From Akkermansiaceae bacterium (GTDB lineage Bacteria > Verrucomicrobiota > Verrucomicrobiia > Verrucomicrobiales > Akkermansiaceae): a stretch of 64,000 nt of DNA. Where the stretch lies: the NCBI GenBank assembly GCA_903919975.1, contig CAIXKE010000094.1:62001-126000 (forward strand), in the 5' to 3' direction. The notes beneath the pieces were generated by a model. That model worked only from the letters and a program-made list of their open reading frames with translations, was not told the origin of the DNA and did no database searches. Position numbers and translations under genes: made by a program. Every line of letters starts with the position of its first letter. Position 1 is the stretch's first letter. Positions 36,588 to 44,553 of the stretch are shown piece after piece.

Positions 36588-36632
36588 GGTGGTGAGGAGT
36601 TGGAGGTTGTTGGTTAGAAGTTATTGGGAAAC

Positions 36633-36902
36633 TCAGGCGATGCCGAATTGGCTGAGGAGTTCCGCATGTGGGCGGGCGATGACGTGGGCGGAAATGAGTT
36701 CGCCAACGCGTCCGGCGGCTTCGGCTCCGGCATCGACGGCGGCTTTCACGCTGCCGACGTCGCCTTTGACGAGCACGGTGAGCATGCCCGCACCGATTTG
36801 GATTTGGTTGATAATCTGAACGTTGGCGGCTTTGGCCATCGCGTCTGTGGCTTCGACGCTGCCGACGTAGCCCCTGGTTTCAATCATGCCGAGTGCACTC
36901 AT
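36633..36902 (-). CDS. BMC-H hexameric shell protein, copy 1
   Basis: At 89 aa this is the most canonical of the three: MSALGMIETRGYVGSVEATD, NQIQIGAGMLTVLVKGDVG (pore loop region), VKAAVDAGAEAAGRVG and ISAHVIARPHAELL. BMC-H proteins form the flat facets of the shell as hexamers with small central pores. As the first shell gene after pduL it is likely the major facet protein; that abundance claim is inference. Confidence 0.97.
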   Translation of the reverse strand: MSALGMIETRGYVGSVEATDAMAKAANVQIINQIQIGAGMLTVLVKGDVGSVKAAVDAGAEAAGRVGELISAHVIARPHAELLSQFGIA

Positions 36903-36943
36903 AATATTATTTGGTGATGTGGTTGGAGATGGTGGATTGGAGA

Positions 36944-37624
36944 TTATTTGATCAGTTCACAGAAAGTATCGGGCTTGAGGCCGCAGGCGTTGCCTTCGTC
37001 GGTATCGATGTGGACTTCAAGTTTGAACGAGGGGTCTACGCGGACTACGAGTTTGTCGAAGGTCATGCCGAGTGGGCCGTGGACCTTGAGTTTCATGACA
37101 TCGAGGTGTTTCACGCCGTAGTATCCGGCGTCATCCGCATTCATGTGGACGTGCGGTTGGGCGCGGATCACGCCTTCGTCGAGTTTGAAATAACCGTTAG
37201 GGCCCATCAGCATGCAGCCGGGAGTGCCTTTGATATCGCCGGACATGCGAACCGGGATATCGAACCCGAGTGAGATGGCGTCGGTGTAAGCGAGCTCGAT
37301 TTGGTTGAGTGAGCGGCAAGGGCCGAGAATCCGGAGGTTGGAAATCACGCGGCTGCGGGGACCGATCAAGGTGATGGATTCCTTGGCGGCGTATTGGCCA
37401 TCCTGATAGAGTCCTTTCATCGGGGTCAGCTTGTGGCCCGGGCCGAAAAGCGCTTCGACGGCTTCCTGCGTGAGGTGGCAGTGGCGGGCGGAAATATTAA
37501 CGAGCAGCGCGTTCGGAGCCTTGGCGGCGGTTGGAAGAGCGAACCCGAGACGGGCATACACTTGCTCGCGCACCAAATGTTCAACGACGGCACGCGGAGT
37601 GGATTGTTTGAGCGTTTCGGCCAT
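36944..37624 (-). CDS. pduL: PduL-type phosphate propanoyl/acetyltransferase
   Basis: The 226-aa protein has an N-terminal helix (about 9-27, PRAVVEHLVREQVYARLG) typical of an encapsulation peptide. Two PduL beta-barrel domains follow, with zinc-ligand motifs VNISARHCHLT (about 43-53) and RAQPHVHMNADDA (about 157), and GPRSRVISNLRILGPCR between. PduL transfers the acyl group from CoA to phosphate, recycling CoA inside the lumen. It is the first gene of the leftward microcompartment operon, divergent from the DeoR regulator. Confidence 0.95.
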   Translation of the reverse strand: MAETLKQSTPRAVVEHLVREQVYARLGFALPTAAKAPNALLVNISARHCHLTQEAVEALFGPGHKLTPMKGLYQDGQYAAKESITLIGPRSRVISNLRILGPCRSLNQIELAYTDAISLGFDIPVRMSGDIKGTPGCMLMGPNGYFKLDEGVIRAQPHVHMNADDAGYYGVKHLDVMKLKVHGPLGMTFDKLVVRVDPSFKLEVHIDTDEGNACGLKPDTFCELIK

Positions 37625-37652
37625 GGCTTGGCTTTGTTTTTGTGGGATTCGG

Positions 37653-37664
37653 TTGACAAGTCAA
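37653..37664. promoter_or_regulatory. Palindrome in the divergent promoter region (candidate DeoR operator)
   Basis: TTGACAAGTCAA is a near-perfect inverted repeat in the 87-bp region between pduL and the DeoR gene. TTGACA could itself be a -35 hexamer for the rightward gene, and TTGACT on the other strand for the leftward operon. A short direct repeat, TTCCCAAA, occurs twice just to the right (37671 and 37681). A good -10 was not found. Confidence 0.4.
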
Positions 37665-37711
37665 TCTAAATTCCCAAAAATTCCCAAAGAAACACAGAAA
37701 TACACAAAGCT

Positions 37712-38473
37712 ATGCTCGCCATTGAACGCCAACGCCGGATTCTCGATCTTTTGACAGGGGCGGGATCGCTGCGGACGACTGAGACGGCGGAGGCGCTGGG
37801 GGTGACGGACGAGACGGTGCGGAAGGATTTTGAGATGCTGGAAAAACGTGGCGAGTTGATTCGCATCCACGGCGGGGCGAGTCGGCCGGAGAAAATCCGG
37901 GGGGATTTACCATTCACGCAGCGCCAAACCGTCCGGCGGGAGGAAAAACAGGCGATCGCGCGTTTGGCGGCGAGCCGGATTCAGGCGAACGAAACGATTT
38001 TCCTGGATGCGAGCTCGACGGTCCTGACGCTCACCGAGTTTCTGCCGGACCTTCCGCTGACGGTTCTGACGAATGCGCTGAATGTGCTGACGGCGTTGTC
38101 TGACCGGCCGAATCTGGATTTGATGTGCACGGGCGGGCTTTTCGATGCGAAATCGCAATCGTTTATCGGCCTGACGGCGGAAAAATCCCTGCAACGATAT
38201 AATATCCACCGGATGTTTTTATCCGGGAGCGGGCTGCATCCCGAGCGCGGGGTGAGCGAAAGCAACGCCCGCCAAGCGGCCTTCAAGGAACGAGTGGTCG
38301 CGAACGCGGAGGACGTGGTGTTCATGGCGGATCACTCGAAACTCGGGCGCAAGGCCTCGTTTTTCTTTGCAGGGGTAACGGATTTAAGCTGCTTGATCAC
38401 GGATAAGGGCGCAGATCCGGAATTTGTCGCAGGACTTCAGGACCAAGGCGTCGAGGTGTTGATCGGGGAATAG
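37712..38473 (+). CDS. DeoR/GlpR-family transcriptional regulator of the microcompartment locus
   Basis: The 253-aa protein has an N-terminal winged helix-turn-helix (RQRRILDLLTGAGSLRTTE, ALGVTDETVRKDFEMLEKRG, IHGGA) and a DeoR sensor domain with FLDASSTVLTLTEFLP, TVLTNALNVLTAL, MCTGGLFDAKSQSFIG and FMADHSKLGRKASF. DeoR proteins usually repress sugar operons and are released by a phosphorylated sugar intermediate. The divergent arrangement with pduL strongly suggests it controls the compartment genes; a fuculose- or rhamnulose-phosphate inducer is inference. Confidence 0.93.
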   Translation: MLAIERQRRILDLLTGAGSLRTTETAEALGVTDETVRKDFEMLEKRGELIRIHGGASRPEKIRGDLPFTQRQTVRREEKQAIARLAASRIQANETIFLDASSTVLTLTEFLPDLPLTVLTNALNVLTALSDRPNLDLMCTGGLFDAKSQSFIGLTAEKSLQRYNIHRMFLSGSGLHPERGVSESNARQAAFKERVVANAEDVVFMADHSKLGRKASFFFAGVTDLSCLITDKGADPEFVAGLQDQGVEVLIGE

Positions 38474-38506
38474 CGAAGCATCTTCAAAACAGGGTGGACT
38501 GTAACG

Positions 38507-38962
38507 TTATGCCCAATCCTCCACACTCAGATTAGGCACGCGGCGAAACTCGCGCGTGTTGTGGGTGATCAGGGTCGCGTCCAGGGCGAGGGCGTGTGCG
38601 GCGATGAGCAAATCAAGTGGCCCGATGGTTTTTCCGGATTTTTCCAAAATAGCACGGATGTTGCCATAGTGGTGCACGCAGTCCACTGGATCGAAGGCAA
38701 AGCGCTCGAACGGCAGCAGCACCTGCTGCAAGGCAGGGAGCTTTTTTTTGTAACGATTATTCGCGTGCAGACCGTATTCCAATTCGGCCAGACTGATGGC
38801 GGAGAGGCCGACGCGCCGTCCGTCGCTGGTTTCTTTGCGACAGCGTTCCCGGATTCGCCTTGCGGAGGCGGCCACGTTCTTTTCCGGCGGGGTGCGGGGA
38901 TGAATCAAGGCCGTGCCGCGCAGCAGGAGGATGAAGGTGTCCGTGTCCAGTAGTCGGATCAT
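38507..38962 (-). CDS. PIN-domain toxin (VapC-like)
   Basis: The 151-aa protein has the PIN ribonuclease pattern: IRLLDTDTFILLLRG (first acidic residues), a central LSAISLAELEYGLHANN (conserved E) and a C-terminal GPLDLLIAAHALALDATLITHNTREF (D and N/T). VapC toxins cleave tRNA or rRNA. A segment of about 30 residues between the first strand and the LAELE helix (PRTPPEKNVAASARRIRERC) is longer than usual. Its start overlaps the stop of the AbrB-like antitoxin by 4 bp, the normal TA order. Confidence 0.9.
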   Translation of the reverse strand: MIRLLDTDTFILLLRGTALIHPRTPPEKNVAASARRIRERCRKETSDGRRVGLSAISLAELEYGLHANNRYKKKLPALQQVLLPFERFAFDPVDCVHHYGNIRAILEKSGKTIGPLDLLIAAHALALDATLITHNTREFRRVPNLSVEDWA

Positions 38963-39207
38963 GGCAGGTCGGCGTTGAAATCCCTGACCTGCGTCGCCTT
39001 GCGCTCGCGACCTTCCACGGCCTCGAAGAAATCAGCACCCAGACTTCGGCAGCCCTCGTCGAATGCCTCCCACGGGTCGCCCTCACTGATCAGGATTCCT
39101 CCGGGCACGCGGGTGAGCCGGACCTCCTTGCCGGAAACCCGAAACTCCTTCGGCAGCCGAATCGCTTGGCTGCGGCCGCTGGCAAAAACTTTAGCGGTGG
39201 TAGTCAT
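38959..39207 (-). CDS. AbrB/SpoVT-type antitoxin (VapB-like)
   Basis: From the ATG at 39207, MTTTAKVFASGRSQAIRLPK has the swapped-hairpin AbrB signature of VapB antitoxins, followed by EFRVSGKEVRLTRVPGGILIS and a C-terminal tail that would bind the toxin. Upstream in-frame codons to 39312 lack homology. It precedes the PIN toxin with a 4-bp overlap. TA pairs of this type usually repress their own promoter. Confidence 0.9.
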   Translation of the reverse strand: MTTTAKVFASGRSQAIRLPKEFRVSGKEVRLTRVPGGILISEGDPWEAFDEGCRSLGADFFEAVEGRERKATQVRDFNADLP

Positions 39208-39263
39208 CAAAAGGTAGTTACCATTGAGGGATGTCGGTGTCAAGTGACGGGACCGTGCGTAGA

Positions 39264-39620
39264 TCAAAGACTCTGTAAAACTCGTCGTGCGTGATAAGTC
39301 CCGTGTTTCCATGAATCGCCGGATCGAATCAGGTCAAAAGCTTCAGAGCGTCCGACTCGATCGCCCGGGTTATAGGCGCAACACACCAGGACTGTTTTCT
39401 GATCGATCGCGGTGATCGCGAAAATCCTTCGGCGTGGATTCACTTGCCAAACAAAATCATGGATACGCACGATGTTATCCTTGCTCAACAGATGCTTTGG
39501 ATCTTTGGGGCATATCTCAGGGTCATAGGTGCGCACGGGCCACCTGCCACTTGAAATATCCATCGTAGAGCACGATGCGAGCATGATTGCAAAAGCCAAT
39601 AGAGAGAGTAGAATCTTCAT
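39264..39620 (-). CDS. Small hypothetical lipoprotein
   Basis: From the ATG at 39620, the protein has a signal peptide with lipobox (LLSLLAFAIMLASC). The mature part of about 100 aa contains DPEICPKDPKHLLSKDNIV, VNPRRRIFAITAIDQKTVLVC and a Gly/Trp-rich end. No family recognised. It is on the same strand as the TA pair but 57 bp upstream of the antitoxin start, probably an independent gene. Confidence 0.65.
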   Translation of the reverse strand: MKILLSLLAFAIMLASCSTMDISSGRWPVRTYDPEICPKDPKHLLSKDNIVRIHDFVWQVNPRRRIFAITAIDQKTVLVCCAYNPGDRVGRSEAFDLIRSGDSWKHGTYHARRVLQSL

Positions 39621-39813
39621 GGTATTAGCTAGCGAAACTTGATGCGCAAGCACCCACTACCTGGTTAGCACGGCGTCGGAACGTGAGTGATAACGGTTGC
39701 TAGAAATTTCTAGCGTTTTTGGTTAGTAAAATCACTTGGTTTGAACTCAAGTGAATTTGATGTGAAAAAATTACCTTCTTCGAACGGAAATGAAACACAG
39801 ATAAAATTAGTTC

Positions 39814-39948
39814 CTAGATTGAACACGCCCCCGCTTGTTTGGCCACCGGAGTGAGGGTCTGAGCGTTGGTCTCCTGGATGGAAACGAGCAAAAATCCGCC
39901 AAGGAGTGAGAGGGTAAACGCGAAGCGGGCAATGAGACAGGGTTTCAT
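39814..39948 (-). CDS. Putative 44-aa secreted peptide
   Basis: A short frame from the ATG at 39948 to TAG at 39814 encodes a basic start (MKPCLIARF), a hydrophobic stretch (TLSLLGGFLLVS) and a signal-peptidase-like site (TNAQ), leaving only about 16 mature residues. No homologue recognised. The signal-like composition is the only support. Confidence 0.3.
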   Translation of the reverse strand: MKPCLIARFAFTLSLLGGFLLVSIQETNAQTLTPVAKQAGACSI

Positions 39949-39970
39949 CACCCGGTTCGTCAGCAGGTGA

Positions 39971-40002
39971 CGGATTATTTGTGCGGCTGCACGAATAATC
40001 CG
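39971..40002. promoter_or_regulatory. Strong palindrome between divergent genes upstream of ribF
   Basis: CGGATTATTTGTGC and its near-perfect complement (one mismatched pair) flank GGCT, giving a 14-bp-arm hairpin just before ribF and behind the putative small peptide gene's start. It could be an operator or a 5'-UTR hairpin. It does not resemble the FMN riboswitch, which is much longer. Confidence 0.45.
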
Positions 40003-40037
40003 TTGTGGCGGTCGGGGGATGTGGACTTTTGACTAAA

Positions 40038-41021
40038 ATGAAGGGAAGTGCGCCGGGGCTTGAAGAGGGGAGTGGGGTTTGTTATCAGGTGCGGGTGTTG
40101 ATTCGGAACCGCCTTGAAGAACTCTCCGCCTTGGGAGAACCGCTGCATTTGGCGATGGGGGTATTTGATGGGGTGCATGTTGGCCACCAAGCGGTGATTG
40201 CGCGAGCGGTGGCGGCGGCTGAGCGCGAGGGTGGGTTGGCCGGCTTGCTGACTTTTGATCCGCATCCGATCCGGGTGATCGCTCCAGGTAAGGCTCCTGC
40301 CGCTCTGTTGGCGACGCTCGATCACAAGGCGGAAATCGTTGCGGATTTGGGAGTTCGGTTGTTTTTGCCGCTGCATTTTGATGCGGATTTTGCGGCGATG
40401 GAGGCGGGGGAGTTTATTGCGCGACTGACGGCGGCCCCGGTTCGGACGCTTGCGGTGGGCGAGGATTGGCGTTTTGGGCGCAATCGCAGTGGTGATGTTT
40501 CGTTGCTTGCGAAGGAGGCCGGGAAACGCGGATTTCGGTTGGAAGCGGTGCCGCCGGTTATGATCGACGGCGACCGGGTCAGCAGCACGCGGATCCGGCA
40601 AGCCATCGGCGACGGCAATTTGAAGGCGGCGGCGCGGATGTTGGGTCGGCCTTATTCGGTGAGTGGTACGGTCGTCCCCGGGGATCAACTTGGCCGGACT
40701 TTGGGTTTTCCCACGGCGAATCTCCCCACTGGCGACATCCAACTTCCGCCGGCAGGCGTCTGGGCGGTGCTGGTCCGGGATCAGGATGGCCGGCTTTGGA
40801 AGGGCGTGGCGAATCTCGGCACGCGCCCGACGGTGGGTGGCGCTGAAAAACGGTTGGAGGTGCATGTGTTCGATTTTTCCGGAGATCTCTATGGCAAGAA
40901 TCTGGATGTCCAATTTGTGAAACATCTGCGGCCGGAGGAAAAATTCGCCTCGCTTGAGGCGCTTCGTTTGCAGATCGAGCAGGACGCCCGCGCCGCCAGG
41001 GAAACGCTCTCCGACTCTTAA
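40038..41021 (+). CDS. ribF: Bifunctional riboflavin kinase / FAD synthetase
   Basis: The N-terminal nucleotidyltransferase domain shows MGVFDGVHVGHQAVI and GLLTFDPHPIRVI, and the adenylyltransferase SSTRIRQAIGDGN (about 190-200 from the ATG). The C-terminal flavokinase domain has GRTLGFPTANL and GVANLGTRPTVGG, ending LRPEEKFASLEAL. It converts riboflavin to FMN and then FAD. Start choice is uncertain: GTG at 40005, ATG at 40038 and GTG at 40089 are in frame. Homologues begin close to VLIRNRLEEL, which favours 40089 or 40038. Confidence 0.93.
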   Translation: MKGSAPGLEEGSGVCYQVRVLIRNRLEELSALGEPLHLAMGVFDGVHVGHQAVIARAVAAAEREGGLAGLLTFDPHPIRVIAPGKAPAALLATLDHKAEIVADLGVRLFLPLHFDADFAAMEAGEFIARLTAAPVRTLAVGEDWRFGRNRSGDVSLLAKEAGKRGFRLEAVPPVMIDGDRVSSTRIRQAIGDGNLKAAARMLGRPYSVSGTVVPGDQLGRTLGFPTANLPTGDIQLPPAGVWAVLVRDQDGRLWKGVANLGTRPTVGGAEKRLEVHVFDFSGDLYGKNLDVQFVKHLRPEEKFASLEALRLQIEQDARAARETLSDS

Positions 41022-41048
41022 CCCATCACCCTTTAGCTACTTTTAAAT

Positions 41049-41489
41049 ATGGAACTCAACGACACATGGGCCGCTCGTCTGGGCGAAATTCTCGCCGAAT
41101 TCAACTGCCAGACAGGCACTTTGCACCGGACTCTGCCCGACGGGCAAACGCTCGAACTCGTCTGCCAACTCGGCGTGCCGGATTTCCTCTTGGAAAAAAT
41201 TTCCGTCATCCCATTCGGAAAAGGCATCGCCGGGGCCGCCGCTGAGCGCCAGGAACCCGTGGAACTCTGCAATCTCCAGCAAGATCTTGGTGGCGTTGCG
41301 AAACCGGATGCCCGTAAAACCGGGGTTTCAGGATCGCTGGCCGTGCCGGTTTTCGCCCCGGAATCGGACTCGGTGATCGGCACTCTCGGCATCGGCATGG
41401 TCGCGCCGCATGAGTTCACGGACCTGGAAAAGCGCCGCCTTGAAGAAATTGCGCGGGAGATCGCGCTGATTTTCCAAAACAAACGCTAG
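41049..41489 (+). CDS. GAF-domain protein
   Basis: The 146-aa protein is a single GAF domain: CQTGTLHRTLPDGQTLELVC, VIPFGKGIAGAAAERQEPVE, GSLAVPVFAPESDSVIGTLG and a final helix LEEIAREIALIF. Standalone GAF proteins bind small ligands or act as sensors; some are free-Met-R-sulfoxide reductases, but the Cys pattern of those is not evident here. It lies 27 bp after ribF and 42 bp before the R3H gene, so it may be co-transcribed with both. Confidence 0.85.
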   Translation: MELNDTWAARLGEILAEFNCQTGTLHRTLPDGQTLELVCQLGVPDFLLEKISVIPFGKGIAGAAAERQEPVELCNLQQDLGGVAKPDARKTGVSGSLAVPVFAPESDSVIGTLGIGMVAPHEFTDLEKRRLEEIAREIALIFQNKR

Positions 41490-41531
41490 TGCCGTGATTG
41501 ACCCGGCGCGGGATGTGATTAAACTCCGGCC

Positions 41532-41999
41532 ATGACTCCCGCAGAATCAGCGACCAAAATTCTCGATACGATGCTCGGGCATCTCGGACTTGCGGCGACT
41601 ATCGAAGTGCAGGAAACCGACGACGGGCCCTGCCTGCAGATTCACTCGACCGACAGCCAGACGATCATTGGCCGGGATGGCGACCGCTTGGACGACCTGC
41701 AATACCTCGTCAACCGCATCCTGCGCCGCCAAATCCCGCAAGCAGACCGCATCAAGGTGGATTGCGAGCATTTCCGGACCATGCGCGAAGATCAGATGGC
41801 GCAGGAAATCAAGGAGATCGCGAGTCGGGTGAGAGCCACCGGGAGTTCTCACGAATTGCGCCCGCTCAATGCCTATTACCGCCGGATGGTGCACCATATC
41901 CTCGTCGGGGAGGAGGGCATTGAAGCCCATTCGCCTGCTGGCGATGATCGCCTCAAGCGGATCACCATCTCCGCCAAACCACCGTCCACCACCGCCTGA
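41532..41999 (+). CDS. KH/R3H nucleic-acid-binding protein (Jag/KhpB-like)
   Basis: The 155-aa protein contains a KH-type segment (DSQTIIGRDGDRLDDLQYLV, about 38-57) and an R3H domain (RPLNAYYRRMVHHILVGEEG, about 113-132, with the R...H pair). It lacks the N-terminal Jag domain. Such proteins bind single-stranded RNA, and Jag homologues influence cell division and sporulation. It has ATGA-like overlap (TGATG) with the DoxX gene. Confidence 0.9.
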   Translation: MTPAESATKILDTMLGHLGLAATIEVQETDDGPCLQIHSTDSQTIIGRDGDRLDDLQYLVNRILRRQIPQADRIKVDCEHFRTMREDQMAQEIKEIASRVRATGSSHELRPLNAYYRRMVHHILVGEEGIEAHSPAGDDRLKRITISAKPPSTTA

Positions 42000-42469
42000 T
42001 GAAAAAATTTCTCTTCGATTGCGGCACCCGTGACGCCACTGCTTCTATCGGCATTCTCGCGCTGCGCGTGATGATTGGATTGATGATGTTGGTGGGGCAT
42101 GGCATTCCGAAAATTCAGGCTTTCGCCGTGATGAAGGACAAGTTTTACGTGCCGGATTTTTTCCCGCTGAAATACATGTCGCCGCCGGTGAGTTTGATGA
42201 CATGCATTGGCGCGGAGGTCGGCGCATCCATTCTGATTATTTTTGGCTTGGCCACACGGCCGGCGGCATTTTTGCTAGGTTTTAACATGGTGGTGGCGGC
42301 CTTTGCGGTGCATGGCAGCGCGGTTTGGTTCATGGGACCGGGCGTGATGGTTTCTAAAGAGCCCGCATTGCTCTATCTCGTTCCGATGGTCGCGATCATT
42401 CTGGCGGGGGCCGGGGCGTTCTCGCTGGATGCCGGGATTCATCAAGAAAGCAAACGCCGCCGCTGGTAG
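41999..42469 (+). CDS. DoxX-family membrane protein
   Basis: The 156-aa protein has four hydrophobic segments and the DoxX pattern ALRVMIGLMMLVGHGIPKI in the first helix. A loop with FFPLKYMSPPVSLMTCIGAE and the helix GASILIIFGLATRPAAFLLG follow. DoxX proteins are small inner-membrane proteins linked in other organisms to thiosulfate or redox functions, mostly uncharacterised. Start codon overlaps the preceding stop by one base. Confidence 0.9.
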   Translation: MKKFLFDCGTRDATASIGILALRVMIGLMMLVGHGIPKIQAFAVMKDKFYVPDFFPLKYMSPPVSLMTCIGAEVGASILIIFGLATRPAAFLLGFNMVVAAFAVHGSAVWFMGPGVMVSKEPALLYLVPMVAIILAGAGAFSLDAGIHQESKRRRW

Positions 42470-42473
42470 AATC

Positions 42474-42821
42474 ATGGAAACCCACCGCCTCGTCCTGCCG
42501 GGTGATCTCAATCATTACGGATTTTTATTCGGTGGGCGTTTGCTCGCATGGATCGACGAAGCTTCGTGGATAGCCGCCAGCTTGGAGTATCCGCATTGCC
42601 AGTTCGTCACCGTGGCCATGGAGGCTGTGGAGTTTCATCACAGCGTGCGCGAGGGCACGATCCTGCGGATCACTTGCACCCGCGAACGCGAGGGAAATAC
42701 CAGCGTTTCCTATGCCGTGAAAGTGAGTGACGAAAGGGCCGGCCCGCATCCGATTTTTTCCAACCGTGTCACCTTCGTGAGCGTGGATGATGCGGGAAAC
42801 AAACGCCCGATCCGCGCCTGA
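42474..42821 (+). CDS. Hotdog-fold acyl-CoA thioesterase
   Basis: Starting at the ATG at 42474, the 115-aa protein has METHRLVLPGDLNHYGFLFG, then GRLLAWIDEASWIAA (D of the active site), and AVEFHHSVREGTILRI, the classic YciA/BACH pattern. It would hydrolyse acyl-CoA to free acid and CoA. The gene is 4 bp after the DoxX stop and overlaps or abuts the following FAD oxidoreductase, consistent with one operon. The longer ORF from 42429 runs into DoxX and is rejected. Confidence 0.88.
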   Translation: METHRLVLPGDLNHYGFLFGGRLLAWIDEASWIAASLEYPHCQFVTVAMEAVEFHHSVREGTILRITCTREREGNTSVSYAVKVSDERAGPHPIFSNRVTFVSVDDAGNKRPIRA

Positions 42822-42834
42822 TTCGCTTTCCGCC

Positions 42835-44421
42835 GTGCAACAACCGCTCATCGAAACTGTCGATATCGTTCTGCCTCTCGAAACCTCGGAGGATGACAAC
42901 GCGCGCCGCGAGGCCGCCGCCGCTAAGCTCGGCATCCCGGTCGCACGCATCGGCGGACTTCATCTGCGCAAGCATTCGATCGACGCGCGCCACCGCGCCA
43001 TCAAGGTGCAACTCCGTCTCGAAGTCGCGCTCGATGGACCGGCGGCTCCTGATGTGACTCCGCATTGGTCCGCTCCGGCACTTCCTGCGAATGCGCGCCG
43101 GGCGGTCATCGTTGGCTGCGGCCCGGCCGGCATGTTTGCCGCGCTGCGTTGCCTCGAAAACGGCGTGAAACCCATCCTTTTGGAGCGAGGCAAGGACGCC
43201 AGCGCCCGCCGCTTCGATCTGGCTCCGCTTCTGCGCGAGGGCCGCGTGATCGAGGAGTCCAACTATTGTTTCGGCGAAGGCGGCGCAGGCACGTTTTCCG
43301 ATGGCAAGCTCTACACCCGCGCGACCAAACGCGGACCGGTCGCCCGGATCTACGAGATTTTCGTGGCCCACGGCGCGCCCGCTGAGATTCTAACCGACGC
43401 TCACCCGCATATTGGCTCCAATCTGCTGCCCAATGTGGTCAAGGCCATCCGCGCCTCGATTTTGAATGCGGGCGGCGAGGTTCATTTTCAAACCAAGGTC
43501 GTCGATCTAGGCATCGTGGGAAACCGGCTCCGCAGCGTCATCACCGCGGACGGTCAGGAAATCCCCGCCGATTCCGTGATCCTCGCCACCGGCCATTCCG
43601 CCCGCGATATTTACCGTCTGCTCGCCGCGAAAAACATCCTGCTGGAGTCCAAAGCGTTTGCCGTCGGCTTTCGGATTGAGCATTCGCAGCCGTTCATCGA
43701 CCGCACTCAATACCACCTCGCTCCTGGCCAAGAGCGACCGCGCCTGCTGCCGGCTGCGAGTTACCGCCTGGCCACCAAGATCCGCGATCGCGGCGTGCAT
43801 TCATTCTGCATGTGCCCGGGCGGTTGGATCGTGCCCGCCTCCACCGAGAACGATGAAGTGGTCGTCAATGGCATGAGTCTCTCGCGCCGCGACTCGCCCT
43901 TTGCGAACTCCGGAATGGTTTCCACCGTCGAACCGGAAGACCTCAAGCCCTTGATCAAGGAACACGGAATTCTCGCGGGCCTCGCTTTTCAAAAGAGCCT
44001 CGAACGCGCCGCTAAAATCGCCGGCGGTGGCGGACAGGTTGCGCCCGGCCAACGCGTCACCGATTTCCTCGCCGGCAAAATCTCCGCGGATCTCCCGGAA
44101 ACGAGCTACTTCCCCGGCGTGAATCCCGCGCCGCTGCATGAATTGCTGCCGCCTTGGATCACCAACCGGATGCGCGAAGGATTGCGCCTCTTCGATCGCC
44201 AAATGCGCGGCTATGTTTCCAGCGAGGTTTTATTGTTAGGGTTTGAAACCCGCACCAGCTCTCCGGTTCGAATTCCCCGCCGGAATGATACGCTCGAGCA
44301 TCCGGAAATCTCCGGTCTCTACCCATGCGGTGAGGGTGCGGGCTATGCCGGCGGCATCGTCAGCGCCGCGCTCGACGGCATGCGCGTGGCGGACGCCGCC
44401 TGCGCCTGCTCATCAACCTAG
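42835..44421 (+). CDS. FAD-dependent oxidoreductase (COG2509-type)
   Basis: The protein has an N-terminal basic alpha/beta region of about 75 aa (LHLRKHSIDARHRAIKVQLR, typical of this family), then the FAD Rossmann motif AVIVGCGPAGMFAAL. FGEGGAGTFSDGKLYTRAT, ILATGHSARDIYRLL and a C-terminal GEGAGYAGGIVSAALDG follow. Family members are large NAD(P)/FAD-dependent dehydrogenases of unknown substrate. The GTG at 42835 is chosen because homologues begin close to IETVDIVLPL; the ATG at 42787 would overlap the thioesterase gene by 35 bp. Confidence 0.88.
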   Translation: MQQPLIETVDIVLPLETSEDDNARREAAAAKLGIPVARIGGLHLRKHSIDARHRAIKVQLRLEVALDGPAAPDVTPHWSAPALPANARRAVIVGCGPAGMFAALRCLENGVKPILLERGKDASARRFDLAPLLREGRVIEESNYCFGEGGAGTFSDGKLYTRATKRGPVARIYEIFVAHGAPAEILTDAHPHIGSNLLPNVVKAIRASILNAGGEVHFQTKVVDLGIVGNRLRSVITADGQEIPADSVILATGHSARDIYRLLAAKNILLESKAFAVGFRIEHSQPFIDRTQYHLAPGQERPRLLPAASYRLATKIRDRGVHSFCMCPGGWIVPASTENDEVVVNGMSLSRRDSPFANSGMVSTVEPEDLKPLIKEHGILAGLAFQKSLERAAKIAGGGGQVAPGQRVTDFLAGKISADLPETSYFPGVNPAPLHELLPPWITNRMREGLRLFDRQMRGYVSSEVLLLGFETRTSSPVRIPRRNDTLEHPEISGLYPCGEGAGYAGGIVSAALDGMRVADAACACSST

Positions 44422-44497
44422 AAAGGGTTGGGAGTGTTTTCATGCAGGCAGGAGACGTCTTAAATCGATATAGAAACGCTCCGTGCGTTGCCCATAA

Positions 44498-44530
44498 AAA
44501 ACCGGCGCACCGCGAACGGTGGCCGGTTTG
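44498..44530. terminator. Hairpin between convergent genes
   Basis: AAACCGGC at 44499-44506 pairs with GCCGGTTT ending near 44529, and ACCG with CGGT inside. It lies between the FAD oxidoreductase stop and the bamA stop, so it can serve both. An A run precedes it, giving a T run for transcripts from the bamA side. Confidence 0.7.
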
Positions 44531-44553
44531 GGAGGGCTTCCTGCGAGCAGGAG

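Noticed and set aside
39960-40037. FMN riboswitch upstream of ribF
   Set aside because: The leader before ribF contains only one short palindrome and lacks the multi-stem conserved RFN sequence.
39975-40925. 316-aa minus-strand ORF opposite ribF
   Set aside because: Antisense to a clearly homologous ribF, Arg/His/Gln-rich and without domain similarity.
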